A stretch of DNA of 55,491 bases. It comes from Sphingomonas sp. GTDB taxonomy: Bacteria; Pseudomonadota; Alphaproteobacteria; Sphingomonadales; Sphingomonadaceae. Below the pieces are notes generated by a model. That model saw nothing but the letters and a program-made list of their open reading frames with translations. It was not told the DNA's origin and made no database searches. This document shows positions 1-9,599 of the stretch, in pieces. Both the position numbers and the translations under genes were made by a program. Position 1 is the stretch's first letter. Each line of letters opens with the position of its first letter. The DNA is taken from positions 1 to 55,491 of the forward strand of contig NZ_JANXNX010000102.1 of NCBI RefSeq assembly GCF_025353885.1. The letters are read 5' to 3'.

Positions 1-1
1 C

Positions 2-1384
<1,383 letters not shown>

Positions 1385-1391
1385 GATTTCG

Positions 1392-1434
1392 AAGCCCGGG
1401 TTTGTTCGCATCTGCGAGACAAGCCCGGGTTTTT
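1392..1434 (+). terminator. Rho-independent terminator after rpsA
   Basis: An imperfect hairpin joins CCCGGG at 1395-1400 with CCCGGG at 1424-1429. It is extended inward by TTGT/ACAA and TCGCA/TGCGA, has a very short loop, and is followed by a run of five T. It lies 8 bases past the rpsA stop and separates rpsA from ihfB. Confidence 0.85.
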
Positions 1435-1507
1435 CGATTGAGATTTCGAACTGCAATGGTATTAACCTGGATCAGTTCGCCCGTTTTGGCGACGACAGGA
1501 GACGACT

Positions 1508-1786
1508 GTGATTCGTTCCGAACTCGTTGAAATGCTTGCATCCGATCATCCCGACCTTGCGCTGCGCGATGTCGAGCGGATCGTGACGTCGTTCTTCAAC
1601 GAAATTTCCGCGCAACTTGCCAAGGGCGGGCGCGTCGAACTCCGCGGCTTCGGCGCTTTCTCCAGCCGCGCGCGCACCGAACGCGTCGGTCGCAACCCCC
1701 GCACCGGCGATGCCGTCGACATCGCCGCCAAACGCGTGCCGTATTTCAAGCCCGGCAAGGAAATGCGCGAACGTTTGAACGTCTGA
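1508..1786 (+). CDS. ihfB: Integration host factor subunit beta
   Basis: IHF-beta forms a heterodimer with IHF-alpha and bends DNA in recombination, replication and transcription. The 92-residue product has the full HU/IHF fold: N-terminal helices, then the arm region with [11 protein letters not shown] and the NPRTGDAV beta-ribbon, ending in [14 protein letters not shown]. The start is GTG at 1508, preceded by AGGAG at 1497-1501 with a 6-base gap. It follows rpsA as in many Proteobacteria but is transcriptionally separated from it by the terminator at 1392-1434. Confidence 0.96.
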   Translation: MIRSELVEMLASDHPDLALRDVERIVTSFFNEISAQLAKGGRVELRGFGAFSSRARTERVGRNPRTGDAVDIAAKRVPYFKPGKEMRERLNV

Positions 1787-1820
1787 TTGTGTTCGGGAGA
1801 GGGGCGCGTACCCCGACACC

Positions 1821-1851
1821 CGTATAGGTCCCGGCCTTCGCCGGGGTGACG
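1821..1851. repeat. REP-like palindromic repeat, copy 1
   Basis: An intergenic element with a CGTATAG edge, a GC-rich CCCGGCC/GGCCGG-type core and a GGGGTGACG end. The same pattern recurs at 7764-7792, 8880-8907 and as an inverted pair at 37799-37893. It sits between the convergent genes ihfB and the radical SAM gene, a typical position for REP/RIME-like elements. Confidence 0.7.
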
Positions 1852-1860
1852 GGAAATTGG

Positions 1861-2805
1861 CTAGCTGCGCGCCTGCGCCAGCGCAGGGCCCGCCAGCGCA
1901 CCCACAGTGCCGAAGTCGAAATAGGTCCGCCGCGAGTATTTGTTGCAGAAATAGGAACAATAAGTCGTGTGGCATCGCGCCGGGCCCGACTGAACCGCGA
2001 AATCGCCAGAAAGAATGTTGCCGAGCGTGGTCTGCGCGCTGCACCGGTGGACCGCGCCATCGGGCTGGATCGCCACGAACCGGTGCCCGGCATCGCAGTC
2101 ATGGCCGACGAAACGACGTTTCTGCGCGAGGAGTTCGTCGTCGTAGAGCGGCCAGATCGTCGGTTGTTCGCTGACGTCATTTTCGAGCCGGTCATAGCCC
2201 AGCCGCGCCCATGCCGCCGCTCCGCGAAATATCGAGCGTTCGGTGTCGGTATAGTCATCGGGGTAAATGCCGCCTTCGGCCGGGCCGCGCAGCATCTTTG
2301 GAACGGGGCGAAACCCCGACGGCTCAAGGGCGCGCACGATCGTGTCATAGTCGGCGAGCACCGCCGGCGTCGCGACGACCGACACCATCACGGCGCTCTG
2401 AAACTTCGCGAGATGTTCCAGATTGTCCAGAAATACAGTCCAGCCCTGCCCCCGGATGCGCTGTTCGGGATGGATCGCGGCATGGATCAGGCTGATCCGC
2501 GCGGGGTCGACCTGTTCGGCAAAGGACCGGATCGACCGCTGGCTGAGGTTGGTGTTGAGCGACAGATAATGGTTCCGGCTGAGGCCGACGCACAGCCGCG
2601 TGAATTCTGGATAGAGCGTCGGTTCGCCGCCCGTGACGTGCAACAGCCAGGTCCGCCCGGTGCCGTCGAACGCATCGATCCATTCGCTGGCGCTCGGCAA
2701 GCCCTTGATTTTCGCGCCCAGCGATTCGGGCGAGAAAAAGCAGTAGCCGCAGCGGTAGTTGCAGCTGTCGAGCAGCTTCCAGTCCGCCTCGATGTCGTAT
2801 TTCAT
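1861..2805 (-). CDS. Radical SAM domain protein with C-terminal cysteine cluster
   Basis: The N-terminus carries the radical SAM iron-sulfur motif CxxxCxxC (C15, C19, C22, in CNYRCGYC), which binds the 4Fe-4S cluster that cleaves S-adenosylmethionine. A GGEPTLY glycine motif follows, and LNTNLS fits the barrel. The last 60 residues hold a second group of cysteines (HRC, RC, YCSYFC), resembling SPASM/twitch-type auxiliary cluster ligands. The length is 314 residues with ATG at 2805. No precursor peptide or modification partner is visible nearby, so the substrate is unknown. It stands alone on the minus strand between ihfB and tRNA-Leu. Confidence 0.8.
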   Translation of the reverse strand: MKYDIEADWKLLDSCNYRCGYCFFSPESLGAKIKGLPSASEWIDAFDGTGRTWLLHVTGGEPTLYPEFTRLCVGLSRNHYLSLNTNLSQRSIRSFAEQVDPARISLIHAAIHPEQRIRGQGWTVFLDNLEHLAKFQSAVMVSVVATPAVLADYDTIVRALEPSGFRPVPKMLRGPAEGGIYPDDYTDTERSIFRGAAAWARLGYDRLENDVSEQPTIWPLYDDELLAQKRRFVGHDCDAGHRFVAIQPDGAVHRCSAQTTLGNILSGDFAVQSGPARCHTTYCSYFCNKYSRRTYFDFGTVGALAGPALAQARS

Positions 2806-2907
2806 TATGGGTGCGTATCACATTGGCAAAGCGTGCGCCGCACTTTTGCCGGTAATTCCGTTTCAGGGGTTGACGCGGACGCTGGTCGGCCCCTTCTGTC
2901 GCCATGC

Positions 2908-2994
2908 GCGGACGTGGCGAAATCGGTAGACGCAGCAGACTTAAAATCTGCTTTCCGTATGGAAGTGCGGGTTCAAGTCCCGCCGTCCGCACCA
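2908..2994 (+). tRNA. tRNA-Leu (anticodon UAA)
   Basis: The acceptor arms GCGGACG (2908-2914) and CGTCCGC (2984-2990) pair perfectly. The anticodon stem GCAGA/TCTGC encloses CTTAAAA with anticodon TAA at 2942-2944. There is a class II variable arm (TTTCCGTATGGAAG region), a T-loop with GTTCAAGTCCC, and an encoded CCA at 2992-2994. Upstream, TTGACG at 2870-2875 is a possible -35 element; the -10 is weak. The 3' end lies only about 17 bases before the GTG candidate start of the next lipoprotein gene. Confidence 0.96.
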
Positions 2995-3011
2995 GTGCCT
3001 GCGCCGGGCTA

Positions 3012-4454
3012 GTGCTTGCCCTGGCGCTGACGGGCTGCGGGGGCAGTCATCGGGACGACGTACTGGTGGCCAGCGTCATCGGCGACGTGCCGCGCGTGGC
3101 TGACCCTGATCGCGCCAGGCTCACGCCGTCCAGTACGGTGCTGATCCGCGCGACGCGGCAGGGGCTGGTCGCGTTTGACGGCAATGGCCAGGTCGAACCC
3201 GCGCTTGCCGAAAGCTGGACCTTTACCAAGGATGGCCTGAGTGCGATCTTTCGATTGCGGCGGTTGCGCTGGGCCAATGGCGGCGAGGTGACGGGGCGCG
3301 AGGTGGCGGCGAGCCTGAACCGGGCGATAGCATCGAACAGCCGCAACACACTGAAACCATTGTTGTCTTCGGTCGAAACGGTGATCGGGATGACCGATCG
3401 CGTCGTCGAAATCCGGCTGAAGGTGCCGCGCCCCAATCTTCTGGAACTGCTGGCCCAGCCCGAACTGGCGATTCGTCGGGGCGGTTCAGGGACCGGGCCG
3501 TGGGTGATGGTGGACGCGATTCCCCACGGCGTGCGGCTGCGTCCGGTCAAGGATGACGATGACCCTGCGACCGACGAAATCGTGATGCCGCCGATCCGCG
3601 AGGTCTTGCTGCGCGGAGAGCGTGCGGGCGTCGCGATTGCGCGCTTCATGGCGGCGCGCGGCGGGTATGTGACGGGGGGGACGCTGGGCAACTGGCCGGT
3701 GGCTCAGGCCGCGGGATTGAAGTCGGGCGTGGTCAGGTTCGATCCCGCGGAGGGGCTGTTTGGGCTGGCGGTGATGCGCGGGTCACCGGCCCTGCAGGAT
3801 GCCGCCCTGCGCAATGCGCTGTCGATGGCGATCAACCGCGAGGCGCTGGTGACGGGGTTTGGCCTGGCCGGGTCCGGAGCGGGGCGCTGGCGGGCGATCG
3901 ACCGGCTGCTGCCGACCCAGATGGACAGCGCGCAATTGCCCGCCGCGCCTGCGTGGAGCACGGCGTCGCTGGTCGATCGCCGGATCGAGGCGCGACGCCT
4001 GGTGGCAAAGGCCGCCGCAGTGCCGGTGCTGCGCGTGGCGCTGCCCGCAGGACCGGGGATGACAGTGCTGTTTGCGCGACTGGCGGCGGACTGGCGCGCC
4101 ATTGGGGTCTCGGTAGTGCGGGTCGCCGCCAATGCCGATGCCGACCTGCGCCTGATCGACGAGGTTGCGCCCAACGCCAGTGCGAACTGGTATCTGACGC
4201 GAACAAGCTGCGATGCCGGGCTGGCCTGCGACACGGGCGTCGATGCCGCGCTGAAGGCGTCGCGCGCGGCCCCCGATCTGGCCGGGCGGGCGGTGCAGAT
4301 TGCCACGGCGGACGCGGCGGCGGCGGCAGCGGCGGCCTATATTCCACTGGCGACGCCGGTGCGCTGGTCGCTGGTCGATCCAGCGCTGACGGGGTTCCAT
4401 GAGAACAGCTTTGCGGTCCATCCGCTCGCTGAACTGCGGCTGCCCCGGAACTGA
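3012..4454 (+). CDS. ABC-type peptide/nickel solute-binding lipoprotein (SBP_bac_5 family)
   Basis: The product resembles periplasmic family 5 solute-binding proteins: LVAFDGNGQVEPALAESW, FRLRRLRWANGGEVTGREV, and later LRNALSMAINREALV, all typical of DppA/OppA-like proteins. A lipobox LTGC lies just after a hydrophobic stretch. The start is uncertain. GTG at 3012 leaves only about nine residues before the lipobox cysteine, too short for a signal peptide. The same frame is open upstream through the tRNA-Leu gene to ATG 2904. No permease or ATPase genes are adjacent, so it is an orphan binding protein whose ligand cannot be told. Confidence 0.75.
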   Translation: MLALALTGCGGSHRDDVLVASVIGDVPRVADPDRARLTPSSTVLIRATRQGLVAFDGNGQVEPALAESWTFTKDGLSAIFRLRRLRWANGGEVTGREVAASLNRAIASNSRNTLKPLLSSVETVIGMTDRVVEIRLKVPRPNLLELLAQPELAIRRGGSGTGPWVMVDAIPHGVRLRPVKDDDDPATDEIVMPPIREVLLRGERAGVAIARFMAARGGYVTGGTLGNWPVAQAAGLKSGVVRFDPAEGLFGLAVMRGSPALQDAALRNALSMAINREALVTGFGLAGSGAGRWRAIDRLLPTQMDSAQLPAAPAWSTASLVDRRIEARRLVAKAAAVPVLRVALPAGPGMTVLFARLAADWRAIGVSVVRVAANADADLRLIDEVAPNASANWYLTRTSCDAGLACDTGVDAALKASRAAPDLAGRAVQIATADAAAAAAAAYIPLATPVRWSLVDPALTGFHENSFAVHPLAELRLPRN

Positions 4455-4516
4455 CCCGACGCAGCCGATCTGGCGGCGACGCGTTGACCCCTTATATACG
4501 GTGCTGGGAGATTGTT

Positions 4517-4942
4517 ATGGCCGATGCGAGAATGCCCGATTTCGACGCACTGACCCGCAAAATCGGGTTGGGCGGGACCGACCCTGCCTCGGTCCGCAAC
4601 CGCATCCAGAAGCTGGAGCACCTGCTGGAGGGTCTCTTCGTCATTCCCGGCACCAAGCAACGGCTGGGGCTGGACGTCATCCTCGACATCATTCCCGTCG
4701 GCGGCGGCGTGATCAGCGCGATCATGGGCGGCTATATGGTCTGGGAAGCGCGCAACCTGGGCATGCCCAAGCACGCCTATGCGCGGATGGCGGGCAATGT
4801 CGGGCTGGACGCGCTATTCGGCATCATCCCATTCGTCGGCGCGATCCCCGATTTCTTCTTTCGGTCGAACACCCGCAACCTGAAGATCATCAAGAAACAC
4901 CTCGACCGCCACCACCCCAGCACCGCCATTATCGACGGGTAG
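4517..4942 (+). CDS. DUF4112 membrane protein
   Basis: A 141-residue protein. The first 45 residues are soluble (ending in RIQKLEHLLE), followed by the family signature IPGTKQRLGLDVILDIIPVGG, hydrophobic helices (VISAIMGGYMVWEA; ALFGIIPFVGAIPDFFF) and a basic tail with HLDRHH. These are DUF4112 hallmarks; the function is unknown. ATG 4517 is chosen because GGGAG at 4506-4510 sits 6 bases upstream; the in-frame TTG at 4484 has none. Its 3' end overlaps the convergent RNase T2 gene by 14 bases. Confidence 0.85.
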   Translation: MADARMPDFDALTRKIGLGGTDPASVRNRIQKLEHLLEGLFVIPGTKQRLGLDVILDIIPVGGGVISAIMGGYMVWEARNLGMPKHAYARMAGNVGLDALFGIIPFVGAIPDFFFRSNTRNLKIIKKHLDRHHPSTAIIDG

Positions 4943-5675
4943 CGCCGCGCCAGATCTTGAGGGGCAAGCCTGACGCCTGACCCCCGCCCTGTTCGCAGCG
5001 TCGGGTGCGAAAGCGGGTGTCGAGACACAGCCAGATCTCGTCGAGCCAGCCATCCCTGGTCGTCGTGACGCGTACCGCATCGGGTGTCAGCCCGCGATTG
5101 GCGCGCGCGAACGCGGACGCGAACCGGCCGACGGTCAGTCCCGACTGGCGTGACAGGCGGTTCATGTCGGGATAGCGCAATGCCGCATACAGGCGCGTCG
5201 AGGTGCGGAAATAATCGTCCGCGCTGCCGGTCATGCAACTGCCGTGCTTGGCATATTCGTGCTGTAACAACTGCGCCGACGGCGTGGCGCACAGGTTCGC
5301 GCGGATCGTCGCCTCTGACAGCAGCGGCACCGCCCGGCAATATTGCGGCCAGTCCTTGCCCGCGCCATCGGGCCACAGGCCATGCAGCGTGAAGCCGAAG
5401 CGGTTATCGGACCCGCACTGGAAAGACATCGGATCGCCGCGTTTGCAATATTGCGGACCCCAGGTCAGCGCCAGCGTGTAGCTGGCGATCGGCAGCACGC
5501 GGCGCGGCGTGTCCTGGTCAGGCGTGTCGGCATGCGGACGCGGCACGGCGGCGGGCACCGCGCAACTGACCGCCTGGGCCAGCGCCACCGTGGGGATTGC
5601 CAGACTAAGCCAGAGCGAAGTCCAGACCGATATCAGCCGCCGGGGCGCTTTGCGTGAGACGTCCAACCGATACAT
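4929..5675 (-). CDS. Ribonuclease T2 family, secreted
   Basis: Both catalytic segments of RNase T2 are present: CAS-1 as FTLHGLWPD and CAS-2 as HEYAKHGSC, supplying the histidines, Glu and Lys used to cleave RNA through a 2',3'-cyclic phosphate. Several cysteines suit a disulfide-bonded periplasmic or secreted enzyme. The N-terminus has RKAPRR followed by a hydrophobic stretch ending ALAQA, a signal peptide. The length is 248 residues. The start ATG lies inside the upstream nadC gene, giving a 71-base same-strand overlap, so nadC and this gene may be translationally linked. Confidence 0.9.
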   Translation of the reverse strand: MYRLDVSRKAPRRLISVWTSLWLSLAIPTVALAQAVSCAVPAAVPRPHADTPDQDTPRRVLPIASYTLALTWGPQYCKRGDPMSFQCGSDNRFGFTLHGLWPDGAGKDWPQYCRAVPLLSEATIRANLCATPSAQLLQHEYAKHGSCMTGSADDYFRTSTRLYAALRYPDMNRLSRQSGLTVGRFASAFARANRGLTPDAVRVTTTRDGWLDEIWLCLDTRFRTRRCEQGGGQASGLPLKIWRGATRR

Positions 5676-6480
5676 AGGTCACTCCTGTTTCCGCGATGGC
5701 GCGAATGGTGTCGAGACGGACGCCGCCCGAGGCTTCGGTGGGAACACGACCTGCGACCAGTGCGACCGCCTGGCGCAAGGTCGCGGGGTTCATGTTGTCC
5801 AGCAGCAGGTGGGTCGCGCCCGCGGCAATGGCCTCGGCAACCTGATCGATGCGGTCGACCTCGACAATGACCCGGACAATCCCGGCGGCGACGGCGCGGC
5901 GGGTGGCTTCGCCGACCGAACCGGCGACGGCGACATGATTGTCCTTGATCATCGCCGCGTCGTCCAGCCGCATCCGGTGATTGGTCGCACCGCCCATGCG
6001 CGTCGCATATTTTTCCAGCACGCGCAGGCCCGGAATGGTCTTGCGTGTGTCGAGCAGGATGCAGCCCGTCCCGGCAATCGCATCGACATAAGTGCGCGTC
6101 ATCGTCGCGATGCCCGACAGGTGCTGAACAGTGTTGAGCGCCGACCGTTCGGCGGTCAGCAGCGCGCGCGCATTGCCGCCCACGCGCATCAGATCGGTTC
6201 CGGCCGCAACCTGCGCGCCCTCCCCGACCAATATTGCGATGTCCGCCGCCGGGTCGAGCGCACGAAAAAACGCCTCGGCCAACGGCAACCCGGCAACGGT
6301 GATCGGGTCGCGGCTGTCCATCACGCCGCTGAAGCGCGCGCCGGCGGGAATGACCGCGGCGGCGGTAATGTCGCCATGATCGCCAAGGTCTTCGGCAAGC
6401 GTCGCCGCGACGAATGCCGACAGGTCAAAGCGGTCGAGGTGAAAGGCGGGACGGCGGGCGGGCGTAGCGGCGGCTTGCAT
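5605..6480 (-). CDS. nadC: Nicotinate-nucleotide pyrophosphorylase (carboxylating)
   Basis: This enzyme converts quinolinate and PRPP to nicotinate mononucleotide, CO2 and pyrophosphate, the third step of de novo NAD synthesis. The 291 residues carry the family motifs EDLGDHGDIT near the start, ERSALN and HLSGIAT, DTRKTIPGLR, the GGATNHRMRLDD loop and the barrel elements VEVD, LLDN and EASGG. nadA lies 1.3 kb away on the same strand but is separated by two unrelated genes, and nadB is not in the window. The 3' end overlaps the RNase T2 start. Confidence 0.96.
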   Translation of the reverse strand: MQAAATPARRPAFHLDRFDLSAFVAATLAEDLGDHGDITAAAVIPAGARFSGVMDSRDPITVAGLPLAEAFFRALDPAADIAILVGEGAQVAAGTDLMRVGGNARALLTAERSALNTVQHLSGIATMTRTYVDAIAGTGCILLDTRKTIPGLRVLEKYATRMGGATNHRMRLDDAAMIKDNHVAVAGSVGEATRRAVAAGIVRVIVEVDRIDQVAEAIAAGATHLLLDNMNPATLRQAVALVAGRVPTEASGGVRLDTIRAIAETGVTYVSVGRLTQSAPAADIGLDFALA

Positions 6481-6538
6481 GCGCGCCGCTTAGCGTGGAC
6501 GATGGGGAACCCGCAATCCCGCGAAACGCTGTATCGAC

Positions 6539-7267
6539 ATGCTGACATCGCAACAATCGGATCAAACGGCAATCAGGCCGCGCATTATGGCCGCCTGCGG
6601 GTCGGCGCTGATCACCGCGGCGCTGGGCTATGCGCTGCTGGCGGGCTTCGGCGTGGTCCCCGCCCAACCATCGGTGCGCGAACTGGACGTATTCAATATC
6701 ATGCCCGAACCGCCGGTTCCCCCGGTCCGCAAACCGCCACCGCCAAAGCGCGCCCATAAGGATGGTGCGTCGGGAGCGCCGGCCCTGCGCGCGAAACCGA
6801 CCGAGATCGTCGCACCGCCGCCGCTGCTGCCCGTGGTGCCGGCGATCGCGGTTGCGAAAACACCGGGGGTCGGTGCCGCCAGTTCGCAGGGCGCATCGTC
6901 GCAGGCAGGCCCCGGCGATGGTGGCGGCGGCAACGGCAATGGGGACGGCGACGGCGACGGCGGCGAAACCCCACCCGAACACCGCAGCGGACGCATCAAG
7001 GATTCGGACTTCCCGCGCGCCGCGTTCGAAGCAGGCCGAGGGGGAACGGTATCGGTGGAATATACAGTGACGAGCAAGGGGCGCGCGACGGGGTGTTCGG
7101 TCACGCGATCGTCGGGGAATGATGAACTCGACCGGACGACATGCCGCCTGATCGAGGAGCGGTTCCGCTTTTCACCGTCGCGCGATGCGCGTGGAAATGC
7201 GGTCGATTCGACTATCGTCGAAAATCATAGCTGGGCCGTCCAGCATGCTGAACGGCCCAGCGATTAA
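6539..7267 (+). CDS. TonB-like energy transducer
   Basis: The protein has the three-part TonB layout: an N-terminal transmembrane helix (about residues 18-40), a proline-rich periplasmic linker (PEPPVPPVRKPPPPKR), and a C-terminal domain with VEYTVTSKGRATGCSVTRSSG and LIEERFRFSPSRD, matching the TonB_C fold. The middle holds a Gly/Asp/Asn low-complexity stretch made from GGCGAC repeats. The length is 242 residues. No exbBD genes are adjacent. It is divergent from nadC. Which receptors it serves cannot be judged. Confidence 0.85.
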   Translation: MLTSQQSDQTAIRPRIMAACGSALITAALGYALLAGFGVVPAQPSVRELDVFNIMPEPPVPPVRKPPPPKRAHKDGASGAPALRAKPTEIVAPPPLLPVVPAIAVAKTPGVGAASSQGASSQAGPGDGGGGNGNGDGDGDGGETPPEHRSGRIKDSDFPRAAFEAGRGGTVSVEYTVTSKGRATGCSVTRSSGNDELDRTTCRLIEERFRFSPSRDARGNAVDSTIVENHSWAVQHAERPSD

Positions 7268-7276
7268 GTCGTCAAC

Positions 7277-7597
7277 TTAACGGCAGCGATTCTTGGCAGT
7301 GATCGTGCGGTCGATGGCACGGCCGCCCAGTGCACCGGCACCGGCACCCGCGATCGTGCCGAGCAGTCCACCGCCGACGGCATTACCGAGCACAGCACCA
7401 CCGACGCCGCCAGCGATCAAGCCGGTTGTTCCGCTCGAATGACGGCAGCTCCGCGTGCGGTTGTAATAGCGACCGTCACGACCGCGATAGACCTTTGCCC
7501 TTGCTTCGGCGACATTGTGGCCCGGGCCGATCGGCATGACGACGGCGGCGGGGACCGAAACGGCCAGCGCGGCGAGGCTGAGGATAATTTTACGCAT
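7277..7597 (-). CDS. Glycine-zipper 2TM domain protein
   Basis: A 106-residue exported protein with an N-terminal signal-like stretch (KIILSLAALAVSVPAAVV). The C-terminal half consists of GxxxG repeats (IAGGVGGAVLGNAVGGG, then GAGAGALGGRAID), the glycine-zipper pattern seen in small outer-membrane-associated proteins of the YMGG/Rcc01693 type. The start is ATG 7597; the in-frame codons further upstream would put charged residues ahead of the signal peptide. Cysteines are found in SCRH and NRCR. It is convergent with the TonB-like gene. Function unknown. Confidence 0.75.
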   Translation of the reverse strand: MRKIILSLAALAVSVPAAVVMPIGPGHNVAEARAKVYRGRDGRYYNRTRSCRHSSGTTGLIAGGVGGAVLGNAVGGGLLGTIAGAGAGALGGRAIDRTITAKNRCR

Positions 7598-7763
7598 AGT
7601 TGAATCCTGTTCTGACAAAGATGACGATGACGAAACGTCCCGTCGGGGGGTTGAGTTGCAACTGTTACGGTATCTCCAAGCTGAACGTGTCGTTGTCGAG
7701 CGTTTAGGTCAACCGAATGGTTTTAGTAGGGGAAGTTTTGTTTGGGTATCGTCCGCCACCGTT

Positions 7764-7792
7764 CGTCACCCCCGGCGCAGGTCGGGGTGACG
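7764..7792. repeat. REP-like palindromic repeat, copy 2
   Basis: Inverted arms CGTCACCCC and GGGGTGACG surround a GGCGCAGGT-type loop. It is the same element as at 1821, 8880 and 37799. It lies just downstream of nadA on the minus strand and could also act as a transcript-ending hairpin. Confidence 0.75.
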
Positions 7793-7817
7793 GGATTGGT
7801 GGCCTACGTTGACGCGT

Positions 7818-8807
7818 TTATCGCGGCCCACCCAGATCACCCTGCCCGACCGTCGCGCCCGCCATTTCCAGCATCCGGTCGAGCGACCTCTTTGCCCGCA
7901 GCCGCAGCCCCTCTTCCATCTCGATGCGGGGTGCCAGGTCGCGGAGCGCGACGTACAGTTTCTCCATCGTGTTCAACGCCATGTACGGGCAGATATTGCA
8001 GTTGCAATTCCCGTCGGCCCCCGGCGCGCCGATGAAATGCTTGTGCGGCAACGCGATTTCCATCTGGTGCATGATGTGGGGTTCGGTCGCGACGATCAGC
8101 GTGTCGCCGGGCATCGACTTAGCATAGTCGAGGATCCCGCTGGTCGAGCCGACGTAATCGGCATGGTCGACGATATGCGCCGGACATTCGGGATGGGCGG
8201 CGACCGGCGACCCCGGATGCTGAGCCTTCAGCTTCAGCAATTCAGTCTCGCTGAATGCCTCGTGCACGATGCAGACGCCGGGCCATAGCAGCATCTCGCG
8301 CCCCGTCTTGCGCGCCAGATAACCGCCGAGATGCTTGTCGGGACCGAAAATGATTTTCTGGTCCTTCGGGATCTGCGCCAGGATTTTTTCGGCGGACGAG
8401 CTGGTGACGATGATGTCGGACAGCGCCTTCACCTCTGCCGAACAGTTGATGTACGTCAGCGCGATGTGATCGGGGTGCGCGGCGCGGAACGCGGCGAAGG
8501 CGGCGGGCGGACATGAATCCTCCAGGCTGCAACCGGCGTCCATGTCGGGCAGCACCACGATTTTCTGGGGCGACAGGATTTTTGCGGTCTCGGCCATGAA
8601 ACGCACGCCGCAAAAAGCGATGACATCGGCGTCGGTCCCCTGCGCCTTGCGGCTGAGGTCGAGGCTGTCACCGACGAAATCGGCAAGGTCCTGCAATTCG
8701 GGGCGCTGGTAATAATGCGCGAGGATGACGGCGTTCTTCTCCTTGCGGAGGCGCTCGATCTCGGCGCGGAGGTCAAGGCCCGCGGGGGTTCCGGTGATTG
8801 CGTTCAT
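7818..8807 (-). CDS. nadA: Quinolinate synthase A
   Basis: NadA condenses iminoaspartate with dihydroxyacetone phosphate to quinolinate using an oxygen-sensitive 4Fe-4S cluster. The 329-residue product has VILAHYYQRPELQDLADFVGDS, CGVRFMAETAKIL, INCSAEVKA, HPECP and the C-terminal CNCNICPYM, which supply the cluster cysteines. ATG 8807 is chosen: the open frame runs 26 codons further upstream, but those residues do not look like NadA and cross towards the repeat at 8880. It works with nadC on the same strand; nadB is absent here. Confidence 0.96.
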   Translation of the reverse strand: MNAITGTPAGLDLRAEIERLRKEKNAVILAHYYQRPELQDLADFVGDSLDLSRKAQGTDADVIAFCGVRFMAETAKILSPQKIVVLPDMDAGCSLEDSCPPAAFAAFRAAHPDHIALTYINCSAEVKALSDIIVTSSSAEKILAQIPKDQKIIFGPDKHLGGYLARKTGREMLLWPGVCIVHEAFSETELLKLKAQHPGSPVAAHPECPAHIVDHADYVGSTSGILDYAKSMPGDTLIVATEPHIMHQMEIALPHKHFIGAPGADGNCNCNICPYMALNTMEKLYVALRDLAPRIEMEEGLRLRAKRSLDRMLEMAGATVGQGDLGGPR

Positions 8808-8879
8808 ATCGTGTCGTCCCGTGTGTAGGGGGGTCGATTTAGGGGGTCCGGTGCGGTTCGGAAAGGGTGTTGCGATATT

Positions 8880-8907
8880 CGTCACCCTGGCGAAGGCCGG
8901 GGTGACG
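8880..8907. repeat. REP-like palindromic repeat, copy 3
   Basis: CGTCACCC and GGGGTGACG arms around a TGGCGAAGGCC core. It lies between the DUF4230 gene stop and the nadA start, both on the minus strand. Same family as the copies at 1821, 7764 and 37799. Confidence 0.72.
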
Positions 8908-8918
8908 AAATTGCGCGA

Positions 8919-9599
8919 TTACCGCACATCCTCCAGCACGCGCGCCAGCGATCGGCTTTCGTCCCAGCGTTCGTTCGACACGCCCCCGTCGGTGGGAAAA
9001 TGAACGACGATATTTGCGTCGCCAATCCCCGCCGCGGCCAGCGGTGCCCGCAGCAACGCGGCCAGCGCGACGCGGGCATTGTCACGGGCCTTTGACAGGT
9101 TCTCGGGCTTGGTGGCGGCGGTTTGTGCGACCCTGACTGCCTGGGTCGATGACATCCTGCTCATCGCATCATAGGCCGCCGACGTTATGAAGATGCCCCG
9201 GCGACGCACCATCATTCGTGTCTCATCGACGTTGGCGGGCGCAACGGTCACTTCGGGAACGCGGATCGACAGGGTGCGCGACTTTGGGTTCCAGATGTAG
9301 CTCTGGAGCGAAAGCGTGGACAGATCGACGAAATAATCGACCGAATAGGGTGCCTTGATGACCTGGTCCGAATTGAGCAGGCCGAAACCACGGCGGTCGG
9401 TCGCGACGGCCTGGACGGTGCCGGACAACGTGCCGACCTTTAGCGCGCTCGTCTTGCCGAACGTGGCGGTGACGACTTTAGACAGGGCCAGCGTATCGTC
9501 GCGGGCAATGGTGTAGCGTTCGACATAGCGCTCGTAACCGAAATAGCCCCCGACGGTCAGAATTGCCAGAATGACAATGAATGTCAGGGTTTTAGGCAT
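8919..9599 (-). CDS. DUF4230 domain protein, membrane anchored
   Basis: A 226-residue protein with one N-terminal hydrophobic helix (FIVILAILTVGGYFGY) and a soluble remainder. The region with VVTATFGKTSALKVGTLSGTVQAVA, then KAPYSVDYFVDLS, then LSIRVPEVTVAPANVDE fits DUF4230. Function unknown. Its start codon lies inside the end of the upstream MBL gene (8-base overlap), so the two are probably translated from one transcript. Confidence 0.75.
   Translation of the reverse strand: MPKTLTFIVILAILTVGGYFGYERYVERYTIARDDTLALSKVVTATFGKTSALKVGTLSGTVQAVATDRRGFGLLNSDQVIKAPYSVDYFVDLSTLSLQSYIWNPKSRTLSIRVPEVTVAPANVDETRMMVRRRGIFITSAAYDAMSRMSSTQAVRVAQTAATKPENLSKARDNARVALAALLRAPLAAAGIGDANIVVHFPTDGGVSNERWDESRSLARVLEDVR

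Noticed and set aside
1846..3012. A 388-codon plus-strand frame over the radical SAM gene and tRNA-Leu
   Set aside because: The opposing frame carries a clear CxxxCxxC radical SAM motif, and this frame runs through a tRNA; it is a shadow.
6930..6966. GGCGAC tandem units as a minisatellite or CRISPR-like array
   Set aside because: They are simply Gly/Asp codons of the TonB-like linker; there are no spacers. No CRISPR array was seen anywhere in the window.
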